Below are positions 34,655-42,655 of a stretch of DNA of 64,000 nt, piece after piece. The notes beneath the pieces are model-generated. The model was not told the DNA's origin, did no database searches, and saw nothing but the letters and a program-made list of their open reading frames with translations. Location of the stretch: NCBI RefSeq assembly GCF_026427355.1, contig NZ_CP102664.1, forward strand, positions 806,001 through 870,000, written 5' to 3'. The stretch comes from Sphingobium sp. JS3065. GTDB lineage: Bacteria; Pseudomonadota; Alphaproteobacteria; Sphingomonadales; Sphingomonadaceae. Both the position numbers and the translations under genes were made by a program. Numbering within the stretch: position 1 is the first letter of the stretch; each line of letters opens with the position of its first letter.

Positions 34655-35938
34655 TCAAAAATGCAGGGCCGTACCCAACGTCACTTGCGTGCCGCTATAG
34701 TTGGAGACGCCGGTATCGGTTCTGCGGATATAATGCTGGACATCGAGCGAAAGATCGAAACGGTCCGAAAGTTTCCTGGTCACCAGTGCGCCAAAGCGAC
34801 GATTGCGATCAGCCGTGATCGAATAGGGACGAAGCGCCGCGTCCTGCCGAAACTTGCGCCGGTCCCACTCCGCATAAAGTCCCGCGGATGTCAGATCGGA
34901 GATCGAGAATTCGCCCTGGATGCGATAACTGGTGTCTATCGCGAAACCGCTCGCGATCAGGCTGTCGTTGATGATGGCCCGCTCCGTCATCGCGGTCAGC
35001 TTCAGGCGCGGAATGGCGGTGGTCGAAAGCGCAACCTTCCATCCCAGGCCGTTATATTCGCCCACCGCCGCGCTGTCGCTGCTCACGTCCAGCCAGCGGA
35101 CATCGGCGTCGATCTGCGTGATCGGGCTGACGGACCGCTGGAAACGCAGGCCATAGCTGTTGATGCGGTTCTCTATCCCCAGCGCGTCGCGCTTGCTGTT
35201 CACCCGCTCATAATAGGCGGTCAACGTACCCAGGCTGGGCTTGCTATAGCCCACGCCACCCATGAAGCTGTCGCTAGTCTGGTCGGCATAATCGAACTGG
35301 TCGGCGTTGCGCGTGGTGTTCCGCTCATAGCTCGCCACCGGGAACAGCCCCGGCCGCTCGCAAGTGAAATCCGCGCCGAGAGTGCCGAATTTCTGAAGGT
35401 TTTCGGTGGCCGAATTGAGGTCGCCATAATCGGCCCGCTGCTGGCGATAGGCCGCATGAGGCGTGATGAGGCAGGTCGCGCCGAAGCGGATATTCGCCTT
35501 CGCCGCCGTGTCCAGCCGCAGTTTGCTGCGCTGGTTTTCGGAGACGAAACGGTCATAGCCTATCTTGCCGCGCAGAAGGATGTCGTGGCGTCCAACGGGC
35601 ATGCCGTAAGTCGCCTCCAGCGATGGCGTGACGATCAGATCGTCTTTCGGATTTTCGACCCTGTCATCGACACGATAGACATTGTCGTCATACAAAAGAT
35701 CAAGCCCAGCCGTCAGGTGAAGCCCATATTCCCGAAGGCGCTTTTGCTCATCGGCGGACTGAACTCGCTTTTGGCCCGTCATGCCATTATTTTCCTGCGC
35801 ATGAAGGACGTCAGGCGTGGTCACGACAACTGATACGCCGCCCAACATCATGATCATCATGACGCGCGACCATTGGAATTCATCTTTGCAGGACGCACGA
35901 AAGCGGCCCCATAAGCGCGGTTCATTGCATATTATCAA
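34655..35938 (-). CDS. Outer-membrane beta-barrel protein of the EPS export locus
   Basis: 427 residues. After a hydrophobic leader (MMIMMLGGVSVVVTTPDVLHAQ) the rest is a run of alternating polar/hydrophobic strands ending with GTQVTLGTALHF, typical of a barrel with a terminal Phe. It resembles the barrels that accompany Wza-like proteins in sphingan and PEP-CTERM loci. The frame opens at TTG 35938; an ATG at 35860 that begins the hydrophobic leader is equally likely. It is the first gene of the leftward operon, so the promoter should lie in 35939-36050. Confidence 0.82.
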   Translation of the reverse strand: MIICNEPRLWGRFRASCKDEFQWSRVMMIMMLGGVSVVVTTPDVLHAQENNGMTGQKRVQSADEQKRLREYGLHLTAGLDLLYDDNVYRVDDRVENPKDDLIVTPSLEATYGMPVGRHDILLRGKIGYDRFVSENQRSKLRLDTAAKANIRFGATCLITPHAAYRQQRADYGDLNSATENLQKFGTLGADFTCERPGLFPVASYERNTTRNADQFDYADQTSDSFMGGVGYSKPSLGTLTAYYERVNSKRDALGIENRINSYGLRFQRSVSPITQIDADVRWLDVSSDSAAVGEYNGLGWKVALSTTAIPRLKLTAMTERAIINDSLIASGFAIDTSYRIQGEFSISDLTSAGLYAEWDRRKFRQDAALRPYSITADRNRRFGALVTRKLSDRFDLSLDVQHYIRRTDTGVSNYSGTQVTLGTALHF

Positions 35939-36042
35939 TCTTATCGACCCTTATTGCATTGCAGCAATCAGGGCATGCTAGTAGGATTTCGCCGTAACAC
36001 CACTGCCTGAAAAACAGCTTGTCGCGCCAAAACAACGACTCA

Positions 36043-36054
36043 GTTCATCGCAAA
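36043..36054 (+). promoter_or_regulatory. Copy 2 of the shared 12-mer GTTCATCGCAAA
   Basis: Perfect copy 105 nt upstream of the operon-leading barrel gene (relative to that leftward gene it is in reverse orientation). It partly overlaps the T-tract of the neighbouring terminator, which weakens a purely regulatory reading. Confidence 0.4.
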
Positions 36055-36086
36055 AGAGGGCGCGGCAGGTCATCCTGCCGCGCCCT
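36052..36086 (-). terminator. Rho-independent terminator after the 85-residue small protein gene
   Basis: A perfect 13-bp stem AGGGCGCGGCAGG / CCTGCCGCGCCCT (36057-36069 with 36074-36086) with a four-base loop; on the minus strand it is followed by CTTTTG. Confidence 0.9.
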
Positions 36087-36130
36087 GAAGCCGTTAATCT
36101 GAGAGAAAGCTTAAGGTAGAGCGATTCCGC

Positions 36131-36388
36131 TCAGACGATCAGCCAGGCAATCGCCGCCACCGCGCCGACAAAGGCCAATATGCCCGCCCAGCGCGAGACG
36201 AACTGCACACCGCGTTCGGCCCGATCGGCCATGGTGACGGACCCGGCATAGGCCGGAACGTCACGACGGGTTTCCGCCGTTTCGATTAACGAAGGTGCGC
36301 CTGCAACTGCTGCAAATTCTTCCGCCACGTCGATATTCCCGCCGCCCGATTTGTGAACGACGCTAATATCCGATTTTGCGGTTAACAA
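36131..36388 (-). CDS. Small tail-anchored membrane protein (SRWAG type), copy A
   Basis: 85 residues, starting at TTG 36388 (start uncertain). The first 55 residues are polar; the C-terminus is one membrane helix: FVSRWAGILAFVGAVAAIAWLIV. The same SRWAG-then-helix ending occurs in the 77-residue protein at 38293. No known family recognised. It lies between the EPS operon and the initiating transferase gene, in the same direction, and has its own strong terminator, so it is a separate transcript or the end of the transferase one. Confidence 0.6.
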   Translation of the reverse strand: MLTAKSDISVVHKSGGGNIDVAEEFAAVAGAPSLIETAETRRDVPAYAGSVTMADRAERGVQFVSRWAGILAFVGAVAAIAWLIV

Positions 36389-36479
36389 ATAGTTGGGGCG
36401 AGGGGGCCGCGGGCCTCTGTTTGTCGCATATGACGGCGAATATGCGCCGAATTGTGCGGCCGGCCATCGGAAATCAACG

Positions 36480-36491
36480 GTTCATCGCAAA
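36480..36491 (+). promoter_or_regulatory. Copy 3 of the shared 12-mer GTTCATCGCAAA
   Basis: Perfect copy 92 nt upstream of the small SRWAG protein gene, in the 229-base gap after the initiating transferase. With TTTGTTAACC just upstream of that gene (about 36379-36388, minus strand) it repeats the pair of motifs seen before the GH16 gene. Confidence 0.4.
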
Positions 36492-36617
36492 TTTGGTTTT
36501 CAGCGGGGAACCTTTTTTCTTCCTCGGAGTGTTAGCGGCCCTTCCGAGTCGTCCTTTCCCAAGTCCTTCCATCGACGGTCGGGGCGGTGGAAATACGCAC
36601 CGACATCGGCGCCAGCC

Positions 36618-38009
36618 TCAATAAGCATTTCTATGCACCAGCACGTTGAGCGTCCCGAACAGGATCGCGATATCCCGCATCAGGCTCCATCCGTGCAGAT
36701 ATTCCAGATCGGCCTCGACACGGTTCAATATATCCCGCCGCGTTTCCGTCGCGCCGCGAAAGCCGCGGATTTGCGCCAGCCCGGTAATTCCCGGCTTCAA
36801 CGCATGGCGATGCCAATATTGGCGGTCGACCTGCCAGAAGAGCTGCTCCTCCGCCGTCGAACCCAGTGCATGGGGGCGTGGCCCGACCAGGCTCATCTCG
36901 CCCAGCAGGACGTTGATCAGTTGCGGCAGTTCATCGATGCTGGTCTTGCGGATGAAGGCGCCGATCCGCGTGATCCGGTTGTCGTCCCGCTGGGTGGATG
37001 TGGCCCCCGCGGCGTCGCATTGCTCCACCTTCATGCTGCGGAATTTCAGGATATGGAACAGCATGTTGCCGCGCCCGATCCTTTCCTGCCGGAAAAAGAT
37101 CGGTCCCGGCGAGTCCAGCTTGATCAGGATCGCCACCACCGCCATCAGCGGGGCCAGCGCGATCAGCACCGGAACCGTCAGGGCGATGTCCAGCAGCCGC
37201 TTCTTCGCCCGGTTGGCCAGGTTCAGCGGGCCCCGCGACACCACCAGGGTCGGCGTCCCGCGATAGGTCTGCACGGCGAGCGGCGCCATCGGGTCCAGTT
37301 CCGGCACGATGATCTCACCCAATATATTGCCGCCTTTCAGCATTTGCGCCCAGTCGGCCTTGCGTTCCGCCGGGCAGGAGATGACGGCGCGATCATAATC
37401 GCGCAGCAGCGTCCCCAGCCGATGCAGCATATAGGGATCGTCCAGATCCGCCCGAAGCCCGATGGCTCCTGCATCCACGATCACCATGCCACTGACGTCG
37501 CGGGGAATGGCGCCGTCGTCGATGATCAGCAACTGCGCGAACAGCCCATCGGGAAAGTTCCGGCGAACCGTCTGCACGATCATCAACCGTTGCAGCACGA
37601 GCAAAGTCGCGCTGCACAAGATTCCGCCCGAAATCCCCAGGCGTGACAATTGTCCCGTCGCCTTCAGAGAGAACAGTACGAGCAGGAAGATCAGTAATGT
37701 ACCTGCGAACGCCATGGTCGCGCTGCGGCAGGACTGCGTCATGCGGGTCAGGCAATGGGGATTATAGGCCTGATTGTGGAAGGCCAGGACCGCATAGACG
37801 ATCATGCCGCCCGTCAGGGCCTGCCATTGCCCGTCCGACAGCCATGGCATGCCGGCCGCGCGCAACCCGAAGGCAAAGCCTGTAGCAAGCGCGACCAGAT
37901 CGGCGACAAGCAACAACAGGCACAGCCAAAGCCGCGCATTCCGTTGCCCCGCGGCCGTGGCAGGCTGGCGACTGGGAACACCTTCGATCGCCAGATCAAT
38001 TTTCGACAT
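36618..38009 (-). CDS. Initiating polyprenyl glycosylphosphotransferase (undecaprenyl-phosphate sugar phosphotransferase)
   Basis: 463 residues. Four or five N-terminal membrane helices, a cytoplasmic middle domain, then the catalytic sugar-transferase domain: KRLLDIALTVPVLIALAPLM (re-entrant helix), SPGPIFFRQERIGRG, FHILKFRSM, RKTSIDELPQLINVLLGEMSLVGPRPH and ALKPGITGLAQIRGF. It moves a sugar phosphate from a nucleotide sugar onto undecaprenyl phosphate, the first step of the repeat unit, as GelB/SpsB, GumD or HfsE do. ATG 38009 (MSKIDLA) has AAAGGG upstream. It is detached from the main operon. Confidence 0.93.
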   Translation of the reverse strand: MSKIDLAIEGVPSRQPATAAGQRNARLWLCLLLLVADLVALATGFAFGLRAAGMPWLSDGQWQALTGGMIVYAVLAFHNQAYNPHCLTRMTQSCRSATMAFAGTLLIFLLVLFSLKATGQLSRLGISGGILCSATLLVLQRLMIVQTVRRNFPDGLFAQLLIIDDGAIPRDVSGMVIVDAGAIGLRADLDDPYMLHRLGTLLRDYDRAVISCPAERKADWAQMLKGGNILGEIIVPELDPMAPLAVQTYRGTPTLVVSRGPLNLANRAKKRLLDIALTVPVLIALAPLMAVVAILIKLDSPGPIFFRQERIGRGNMLFHILKFRSMKVEQCDAAGATSTQRDDNRITRIGAFIRKTSIDELPQLINVLLGEMSLVGPRPHALGSTAEEQLFWQVDRQYWHRHALKPGITGLAQIRGFRGATETRRDILNRVEADLEYLHGWSLMRDIAILFGTLNVLVHRNAY

Positions 38010-38015
38010 CTGCAA

Positions 38016-38292
38016 CCCTTTTTATGTCTTGACGTCAAACGGGGTGCCGCCTGCAGGCAGCGCGTTAACCATCAGACATCCGCAGCCTTTTGTTTTATGC
38101 TGCATGGCAACAGGACATAAATGCGGAGGGCTTACAATCGGGCCTGGGGTGCGCGGACCCGCTTTTCCGATGATCCGTTTGTCCTGAAGGACGTTCCGCC
38201 CCAGATTTGAGACGACCTGAAAAGTCACTGTGCCGCAACCGCAGCGTGGATCGATCTCTGGCCGGCCTGCACGCCCCGAATCATGAGCGGGA
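38016..38292. other. Gap upstream of the initiating transferase gene
   Basis: About 277 bases with no convincing gene; the part nearest 38016 is relatively AT-rich and contains GTTAACC at 38063, so the transferase promoter probably lies here. Confidence 0.4.
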
Positions 38293-38526
38293 TCAGCGAA
38301 TTATCCACCAGCCCAGCAAACAAAGCGCCAGGAGAAGCGCAACAGGCCCTGCCCAGCGCGATATCCGCTGGATCGCCACTTCTGCTTCGTCATGAGGAAA
38401 ATTCCAGCGGACCCGCCCATTGCCCTTCTTCCCCCGCTCCGGATGAACCGGATCGGGGCGAGCGACGGATGGCGGCACTTTCGCAACGCCGCCCTTGTCT
38501 TGCGGTTGGGGAGAAAGGTCGATCAT
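38293..38526 (-). CDS. Small tail-anchored membrane protein (SRWAG type), copy B
   Basis: 77 residues from ATG 38526. A proline- and charge-rich N-terminal half (QDKGGVAKVPPSVARPDPVH) is followed by AIQRISRWAGPVALLLALCLLGWWIIR, a single C-terminal helix with almost no tail. The SRWAG junction and helix match the protein at 36131. The two genes bracket the initiating transferase gene in the same direction. Function unknown. Confidence 0.55.
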   Translation of the reverse strand: MIDLSPQPQDKGGVAKVPPSVARPDPVHPERGKKGNGRVRWNFPHDEAEVAIQRISRWAGPVALLLALCLLGWWIIR

Positions 38527-38686
38527 CTATTCACCCCGCTCATCGCAACGCGATCTGTCGACAGAATAGCTCGACTGGCCGAAAAGGAAAGCCAATTTGG
38601 GGCATTCAGCTGTGGCAAAAGCATCCGGGGGCGGATCATTCCAATAGGCGCTTGGATGAAATGCCTGGCATGATATCCTGCCGATC

Positions 38687-39157
38687 ATGAAACAGGATCG
38701 ACAGATCGACACGATCGACCGAAAGATCATCGCGGCCTTGCAGGAGGATGCAACGCTCAGCCATGCCGATCTGGGCGAGCGGGTAGGGGCCTCCAGCGCC
38801 TCCTGCTGGCGCCGGATCAAGGCGCTGGAGGCGGCGGGCATCCTCGCTGGCACGGTCCGGCTGGTCGATCCGGAAAAGGTCGGGCGCGGGGTCAACGTCC
38901 TTTGCAACATCCGCATGCGCAGCCACGCGCAGGAGGCCCGCCGCGCCTTCGAACAGTTCGTCGACGGCAGGCCGGAAATCGTGGAATGTTTCTCCATGTC
39001 GGGGGAATGGGACTATCTGCTGCGCGTCGTGGTGGCGGATGTCGCGGATTATAACCGCTTCCTGATGATGACCCTGCTGGGACACCCCTCGGTTGCGGGG
39101 GCCGCCTCGCACTTCGCCCTGTCCATGACGAAATTCACTACCGCCCTGCCGGTGTAG
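38687..39157 (+). CDS. Lrp/AsnC-family transcriptional regulator
   Basis: 156 residues. The helix-turn-helix ALQEDATLSHADLGERVGASSASCWRRIKALEAAGIL is at the N-terminus, and the RAM ligand-binding domain (ECFSMSGEWDYLLRVVVADVADYNRFL) follows. Members bind amino acids and form octamers. No amino-acid gene is next to it in the window, so the target is unknown. It is the last gene before the island boundary and probably belongs to the host chromosome. Confidence 0.92.
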   Translation: MKQDRQIDTIDRKIIAALQEDATLSHADLGERVGASSASCWRRIKALEAAGILAGTVRLVDPEKVGRGVNVLCNIRMRSHAQEARRAFEQFVDGRPEIVECFSMSGEWDYLLRVVVADVADYNRFLMMTLLGHPSVAGAASHFALSMTKFTTALPV

Positions 39158-39244
39158 CGGTCTGCAACTCATTTTCCCACCGAAGCGGGGAGGGGAGGTG
39201 AGGGGCGCGCCGCAACGCTCGCCGCTTGAATTTATGGGTGATCG

Positions 39245-39289
39245 TGGTGGACGCACTAGGGCTCGAACCTAGGACCCGCTGATTAAGAG
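39245..39289 (-). repeat. att-like repeat 1: 3' end of tRNA-Lys(CTT)
   Basis: 45 bases identical to 59357-59401. Read on the minus strand it runs from CTCTTAATCAGCGGGTCC through a full T-arm (CTAGG-TTCGAGC-CCTAG) to TGCGTCCACCA. The 5' half is not a normal tRNA: the anticodon stem partner is lost. However TGCGTCC at 39306-39312 can pair with the acceptor strand, so this may be a decayed 68-nt tRNA rather than a pure fragment. Confidence 0.85.
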
Positions 39290-39379
39290 GACTCTTTCGT
39301 CCGTATGCGTCCATTCCTTGCCGTGAGTCTCAGGCCGATGGGGAAACGCGCGCCCGGGACGACAAAGTTTTGTCCTTCC

Positions 39380-41821
39380 TCAGAACTTATAGCGCAGCTC
39401 GAGCATATAGGTGCGCGGATCTCCCGGGATCAGCGTATTCACCTGATAGATTTCGCCAACCTGAAGCCCGCCGGTATAATAGACTTTGTTGAAGGCGTTC
39501 TTCAGGTTTGCGGTAAGCGACCAGCCGGCGGTTTCATCCTCCACGCCGACACGGAAATTCGCGAGCGTATAAGGAGCCATCCGCGTGCCCGCCGAGTTCG
39601 CCGAGCGGGGCGAGGTAAAGCTTTCGGATTGGTAATAGACGTCGCCATGCAGCGTGAACGCCAGGTTGCTGCTGCCCAAGGGCACGGTCACGTCGGCAAA
39701 AGCCGATCCATTATATTTCGGCGTGTTGGGCACGCGATCATACAATACAGGCCTGCCCAGTAGGGTCACATTGCCGTTGGTGAACTCCGCTTCAGTGTAG
39801 TTGAAACTGCCTCCAAGCGAGAGCCACTGCAGCGGCTTGACCTGCGCGTCGACCTCGGCTCCGTAGGTGCGCGCCTGGGGAACATTGACGGTCAATGCTG
39901 CCGGGCCGTTGTTGACGAGCGCGAAGCCCGCACGCTGGCTGTTCGCGATCCAGTTGTAGAACAGTGCAAGGCTGGCGCGAACCGGCCGCCCGCCGATCCG
40001 TCCATTGAACTTGGTGCCGAGCTCGGCATCTGTCACGCGCTCGGCGTCATAGCTGTCACCGCCGACCTGGGCGCTGCCGACAATGGGAGCGACGGCAGCG
40101 TTGAACCCGCCGCTTTTGTAGGCCCTGCGGCTATTGGCATAGATCAGCAGGCTTGGGTCCGCCTGATACTGGACGCCCAGGGTCCAGCTGAAATTCTCGA
40201 AAGTCCGGCTCTGGTCATAGTCGAAACCGGCCGGGGCCGGATCGCCCAGCGCAACTCGGAAGGAATCCTGCGGCTTGACATGCTTGGCGGCGGTTTCGCG
40301 CGTATAGCGTCCGCCGGCGGTCAGCGCGATGCCGCTCTCTCCCAAATGGTAGGTGCCCTGGGCATATCCGGCATAGGTACGGTTCGCGTTCTTGGTGGCG
40401 TTGCGCTGCTGGACGCCGCCGAAGACGACATCGAAGAAGGTCGAGGTCTGGTCGAAATAGGTAGACTCATATGAGTAAAAGCCGCCGAATACATATTCGA
40501 GACGCCCTTCGAGGGCTTTACCGAGAAGCTGCATCTCCGCCGAGAACTGCTCGATATCGCTTATCTGCGGTGCGGCTTCCGATCCGGTAACCGACAGGCC
40601 GTAGGGTGTACCATCGGAATCGGTGGCATTCTTCGACTTGATATTGACGTAACCGATAATGTTCTTGATCGCGATATCATCGGCGATATCGAACCGCGTG
40701 GTGTTGGTGACTACCGTATTGCGCGATCGATAGAAATTCGCGCCGTCCTGCGCCACCCTGAAGGGACCGCGGGCGTTTTGTTCGGCGAGCACCTGACTGA
40801 TTCCGCCAGCCGGATGCGCCGGATTGGCGAAATAGGCATTGTAGAAGGAAGCGACCATGGGATTGACCGGCGGACAGCCACCGGGAAATTGGGCGAAACC
40901 CTGGAGCGTGCATTGGCCGGTGAGGGCAGCGATCGGATTGGCGGTGCCGGCATAGAGAAACTGCGCGGGAATGAAGGGTGCGTCCGTGCCCGTGAACGGC
41001 ATCAGGCCGGAAATGACCGCCTCGGTATTCTCGCTGTCGATATGCGTGTAATCGGCAACGAGTTCGTTCGTGATGTTCGGACCTAGCTTTATGGAGAGGC
41101 TGGGGCGGAAGCCATAGCTTTCCTGGTCGCCTTCGCTGCCGCCGGTCAGGAGGTTGCGCTGGAACCCGTCACGCCCGCGATAGAAGCCGGCCACGCGCAG
41201 CATCACTTGATCGGCTGATAGCGGTGCGTTGATCGCGCCTTCGAGCTTGTACTGATCATAGTTGCCGTAGAGCGCGCTGACATAGCCACCAAATTCGTCC
41301 GTCGGCTTCTGCGTCGCATAGAGCAGGGCGCCGCCCGTTGCACTACGGCCGAACAGCGTGCCTTGCGGCCCCTTGAGCACCTGGACCGACGCCAGGTCAT
41401 AGAAAGTCGAAGCCCCGGCGAGCGAGCCGATCTGCACTTCATTGATATAAGGAAGGACGCCCGGGCGGCTGTTGCTGAAGGGATCCTGGGATTGCCCGCG
41501 CAGCGAGAAGTAGAGCTGATTGGACGACACGCCGCCGCGAACCTGCAGCCCCGGTGTGGCCTGGCGCAGGTCATATTCGGAAACGATATTCGCCTTTGCG
41601 AGCGTGTCCCCGGAAACTGCGGCGACAGCGACCGGGGTGCGTGACAGGCTCTCGTCGCGCCGCCGCGCGGTCACCATGATATCGGCTATTGCGCCATCGG
41701 TTTCTGCAGTGGTTGCCGGGGTGGCCGGGTGTCCGGCGTCCTGGTCCTGCGCCGCCGCCGAGCCGCTCCAGCAAACCGAAAACACAGATGCGAGCAGCGC
41801 AATCCGTACATTGTGGCGCAT
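39380..41821 (-). CDS. TonB-dependent receptor of the catabolic island
   Basis: 813 residues. Signal peptide (RIALLASVFSVCWSGSAAAQ), a plug with IADIMVTARRRDESLSRTPVAVAAVSG, LRQATPGLQVRGGVSSNQL and VLKGPQGTLFGRSATGGALLY, and a barrel ending in MLELRYKF. This branch (IMVTARR start) is abundant in sphingomonads in loci for degradation of plant, steroid or aromatic compounds, and less so for iron. Its island context suggests uptake of the hydrophobic substrate degraded by the neighbours. It is transcribed leftward, away from the regulator. Confidence 0.93.
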   Translation of the reverse strand: MRHNVRIALLASVFSVCWSGSAAAQDQDAGHPATPATTAETDGAIADIMVTARRRDESLSRTPVAVAAVSGDTLAKANIVSEYDLRQATPGLQVRGGVSSNQLYFSLRGQSQDPFSNSRPGVLPYINEVQIGSLAGASTFYDLASVQVLKGPQGTLFGRSATGGALLYATQKPTDEFGGYVSALYGNYDQYKLEGAINAPLSADQVMLRVAGFYRGRDGFQRNLLTGGSEGDQESYGFRPSLSIKLGPNITNELVADYTHIDSENTEAVISGLMPFTGTDAPFIPAQFLYAGTANPIAALTGQCTLQGFAQFPGGCPPVNPMVASFYNAYFANPAHPAGGISQVLAEQNARGPFRVAQDGANFYRSRNTVVTNTTRFDIADDIAIKNIIGYVNIKSKNATDSDGTPYGLSVTGSEAAPQISDIEQFSAEMQLLGKALEGRLEYVFGGFYSYESTYFDQTSTFFDVVFGGVQQRNATKNANRTYAGYAQGTYHLGESGIALTAGGRYTRETAAKHVKPQDSFRVALGDPAPAGFDYDQSRTFENFSWTLGVQYQADPSLLIYANSRRAYKSGGFNAAVAPIVGSAQVGGDSYDAERVTDAELGTKFNGRIGGRPVRASLALFYNWIANSQRAGFALVNNGPAALTVNVPQARTYGAEVDAQVKPLQWLSLGGSFNYTEAEFTNGNVTLLGRPVLYDRVPNTPKYNGSAFADVTVPLGSSNLAFTLHGDVYYQSESFTSPRSANSAGTRMAPYTLANFRVGVEDETAGWSLTANLKNAFNKVYYTGGLQVGEIYQVNTLIPGDPRTYMLELRYKF

Positions 41822-42019
41822 TTTAACCTCTCCTCTTTCTGTCGATCACCGCCGATTCTTTCGGTCGCTTTGCAAAAGAGCGAGTGAGTGGCGCTATCGA
41901 TCTGAAGTCGATCTGCCGACCAAGGGAGGTTGGAACAACCGTTGTCGATTACAAAATCATCGACCTTGACTTACACGGCATGTCGTTGGGCAAGCGGTGG
42001 TCACAGTCGCCTGCTGGCC

Positions 42020-42655
42020 TCATGCGAGAAGCGCCGGAATCATGAAATCACTGATATAGGCGCTACGTTGCGCATCGTCGGTGGCCAGCGCATTGGGATG
42101 CGTTAGTAGCCAGAATTGCTGATAGGTAATCCAGCGCACTGCGCCATGGAATTCCAGGTCGGGACGTATGATTCCGGCATCGCGGTAGCGCTCCAGGATC
42201 GGCATCCAGATCGCCTCCAGCGTAGCGATGAGGTCGGAAGAATTCAGGGTGAGTTCCGCCATATAGGGCGCGACCCTGGGATCGAGGGCCTCATCGAAGA
42301 GCGGGAACGACCTGGCGGCGCGAAGCTGTGCCATGAAGATGTCGGTGAGAACAGCCGCGGACGGCGCGCGGGCGACAGCCTCGCGCATCGCGTCGGGATG
42401 CAGCTGCTCGATATGACGCACATAGACGCCGACCAGGAGAGCATCCTTGCTGCGGAAATATTTGTAGATGGTCTGCCGCGCGATGCCCGCCGCCCGCGCG
42501 ACATCATCCATGCTGAATTTGGCGACGGTGAAGCGCTGGATTACGGGCAATGCGGCCTGGAGGATCCGATCGCACATCTGCGCCCGAAGCGCCGGGGCGT
42601 TACCGGAGGTTTCGGGCACCGATCGATCGACAAGGGTGGTAATCTGCCGGCTCAT
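42020..42655 (-). CDS. TetR/AcrR-family repressor
   Basis: 211 residues. The N-terminal DNA-binding domain FTVAKFSMDDVARAAGIARQTIYKYFRSKDALLVGV is a textbook TetR helix-turn-helix; the C-terminal part is a variable ligand pocket. ATG 42655 overlaps the stop of the oxygenase gene by 4 nt, so both share a transcript and the regulator probably controls the oxygenase. A palindrome CGACAA-N10-TTGTCG in the promoter region to the right (44003-44024) is a candidate operator. Confidence 0.92.
   Translation of the reverse strand: MSRQITTLVDRSVPETSGNAPALRAQMCDRILQAALPVIQRFTVAKFSMDDVARAAGIARQTIYKYFRSKDALLVGVYVRHIEQLHPDAMREAVARAPSAAVLTDIFMAQLRAARSFPLFDEALDPRVAPYMAELTLNSSDLIATLEAIWMPILERYRDAGIIRPDLEFHGAVRWITYQQFWLLTHPNALATDDAQRSAYISDFMIPALLA

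Noticed and set aside
34661..35833. Rightward open frame opposite the outer-membrane barrel gene
   Set aside because: The leftward frame has a signal-like leader and a clear barrel pattern with terminal Phe; the opposite frame shows nothing.
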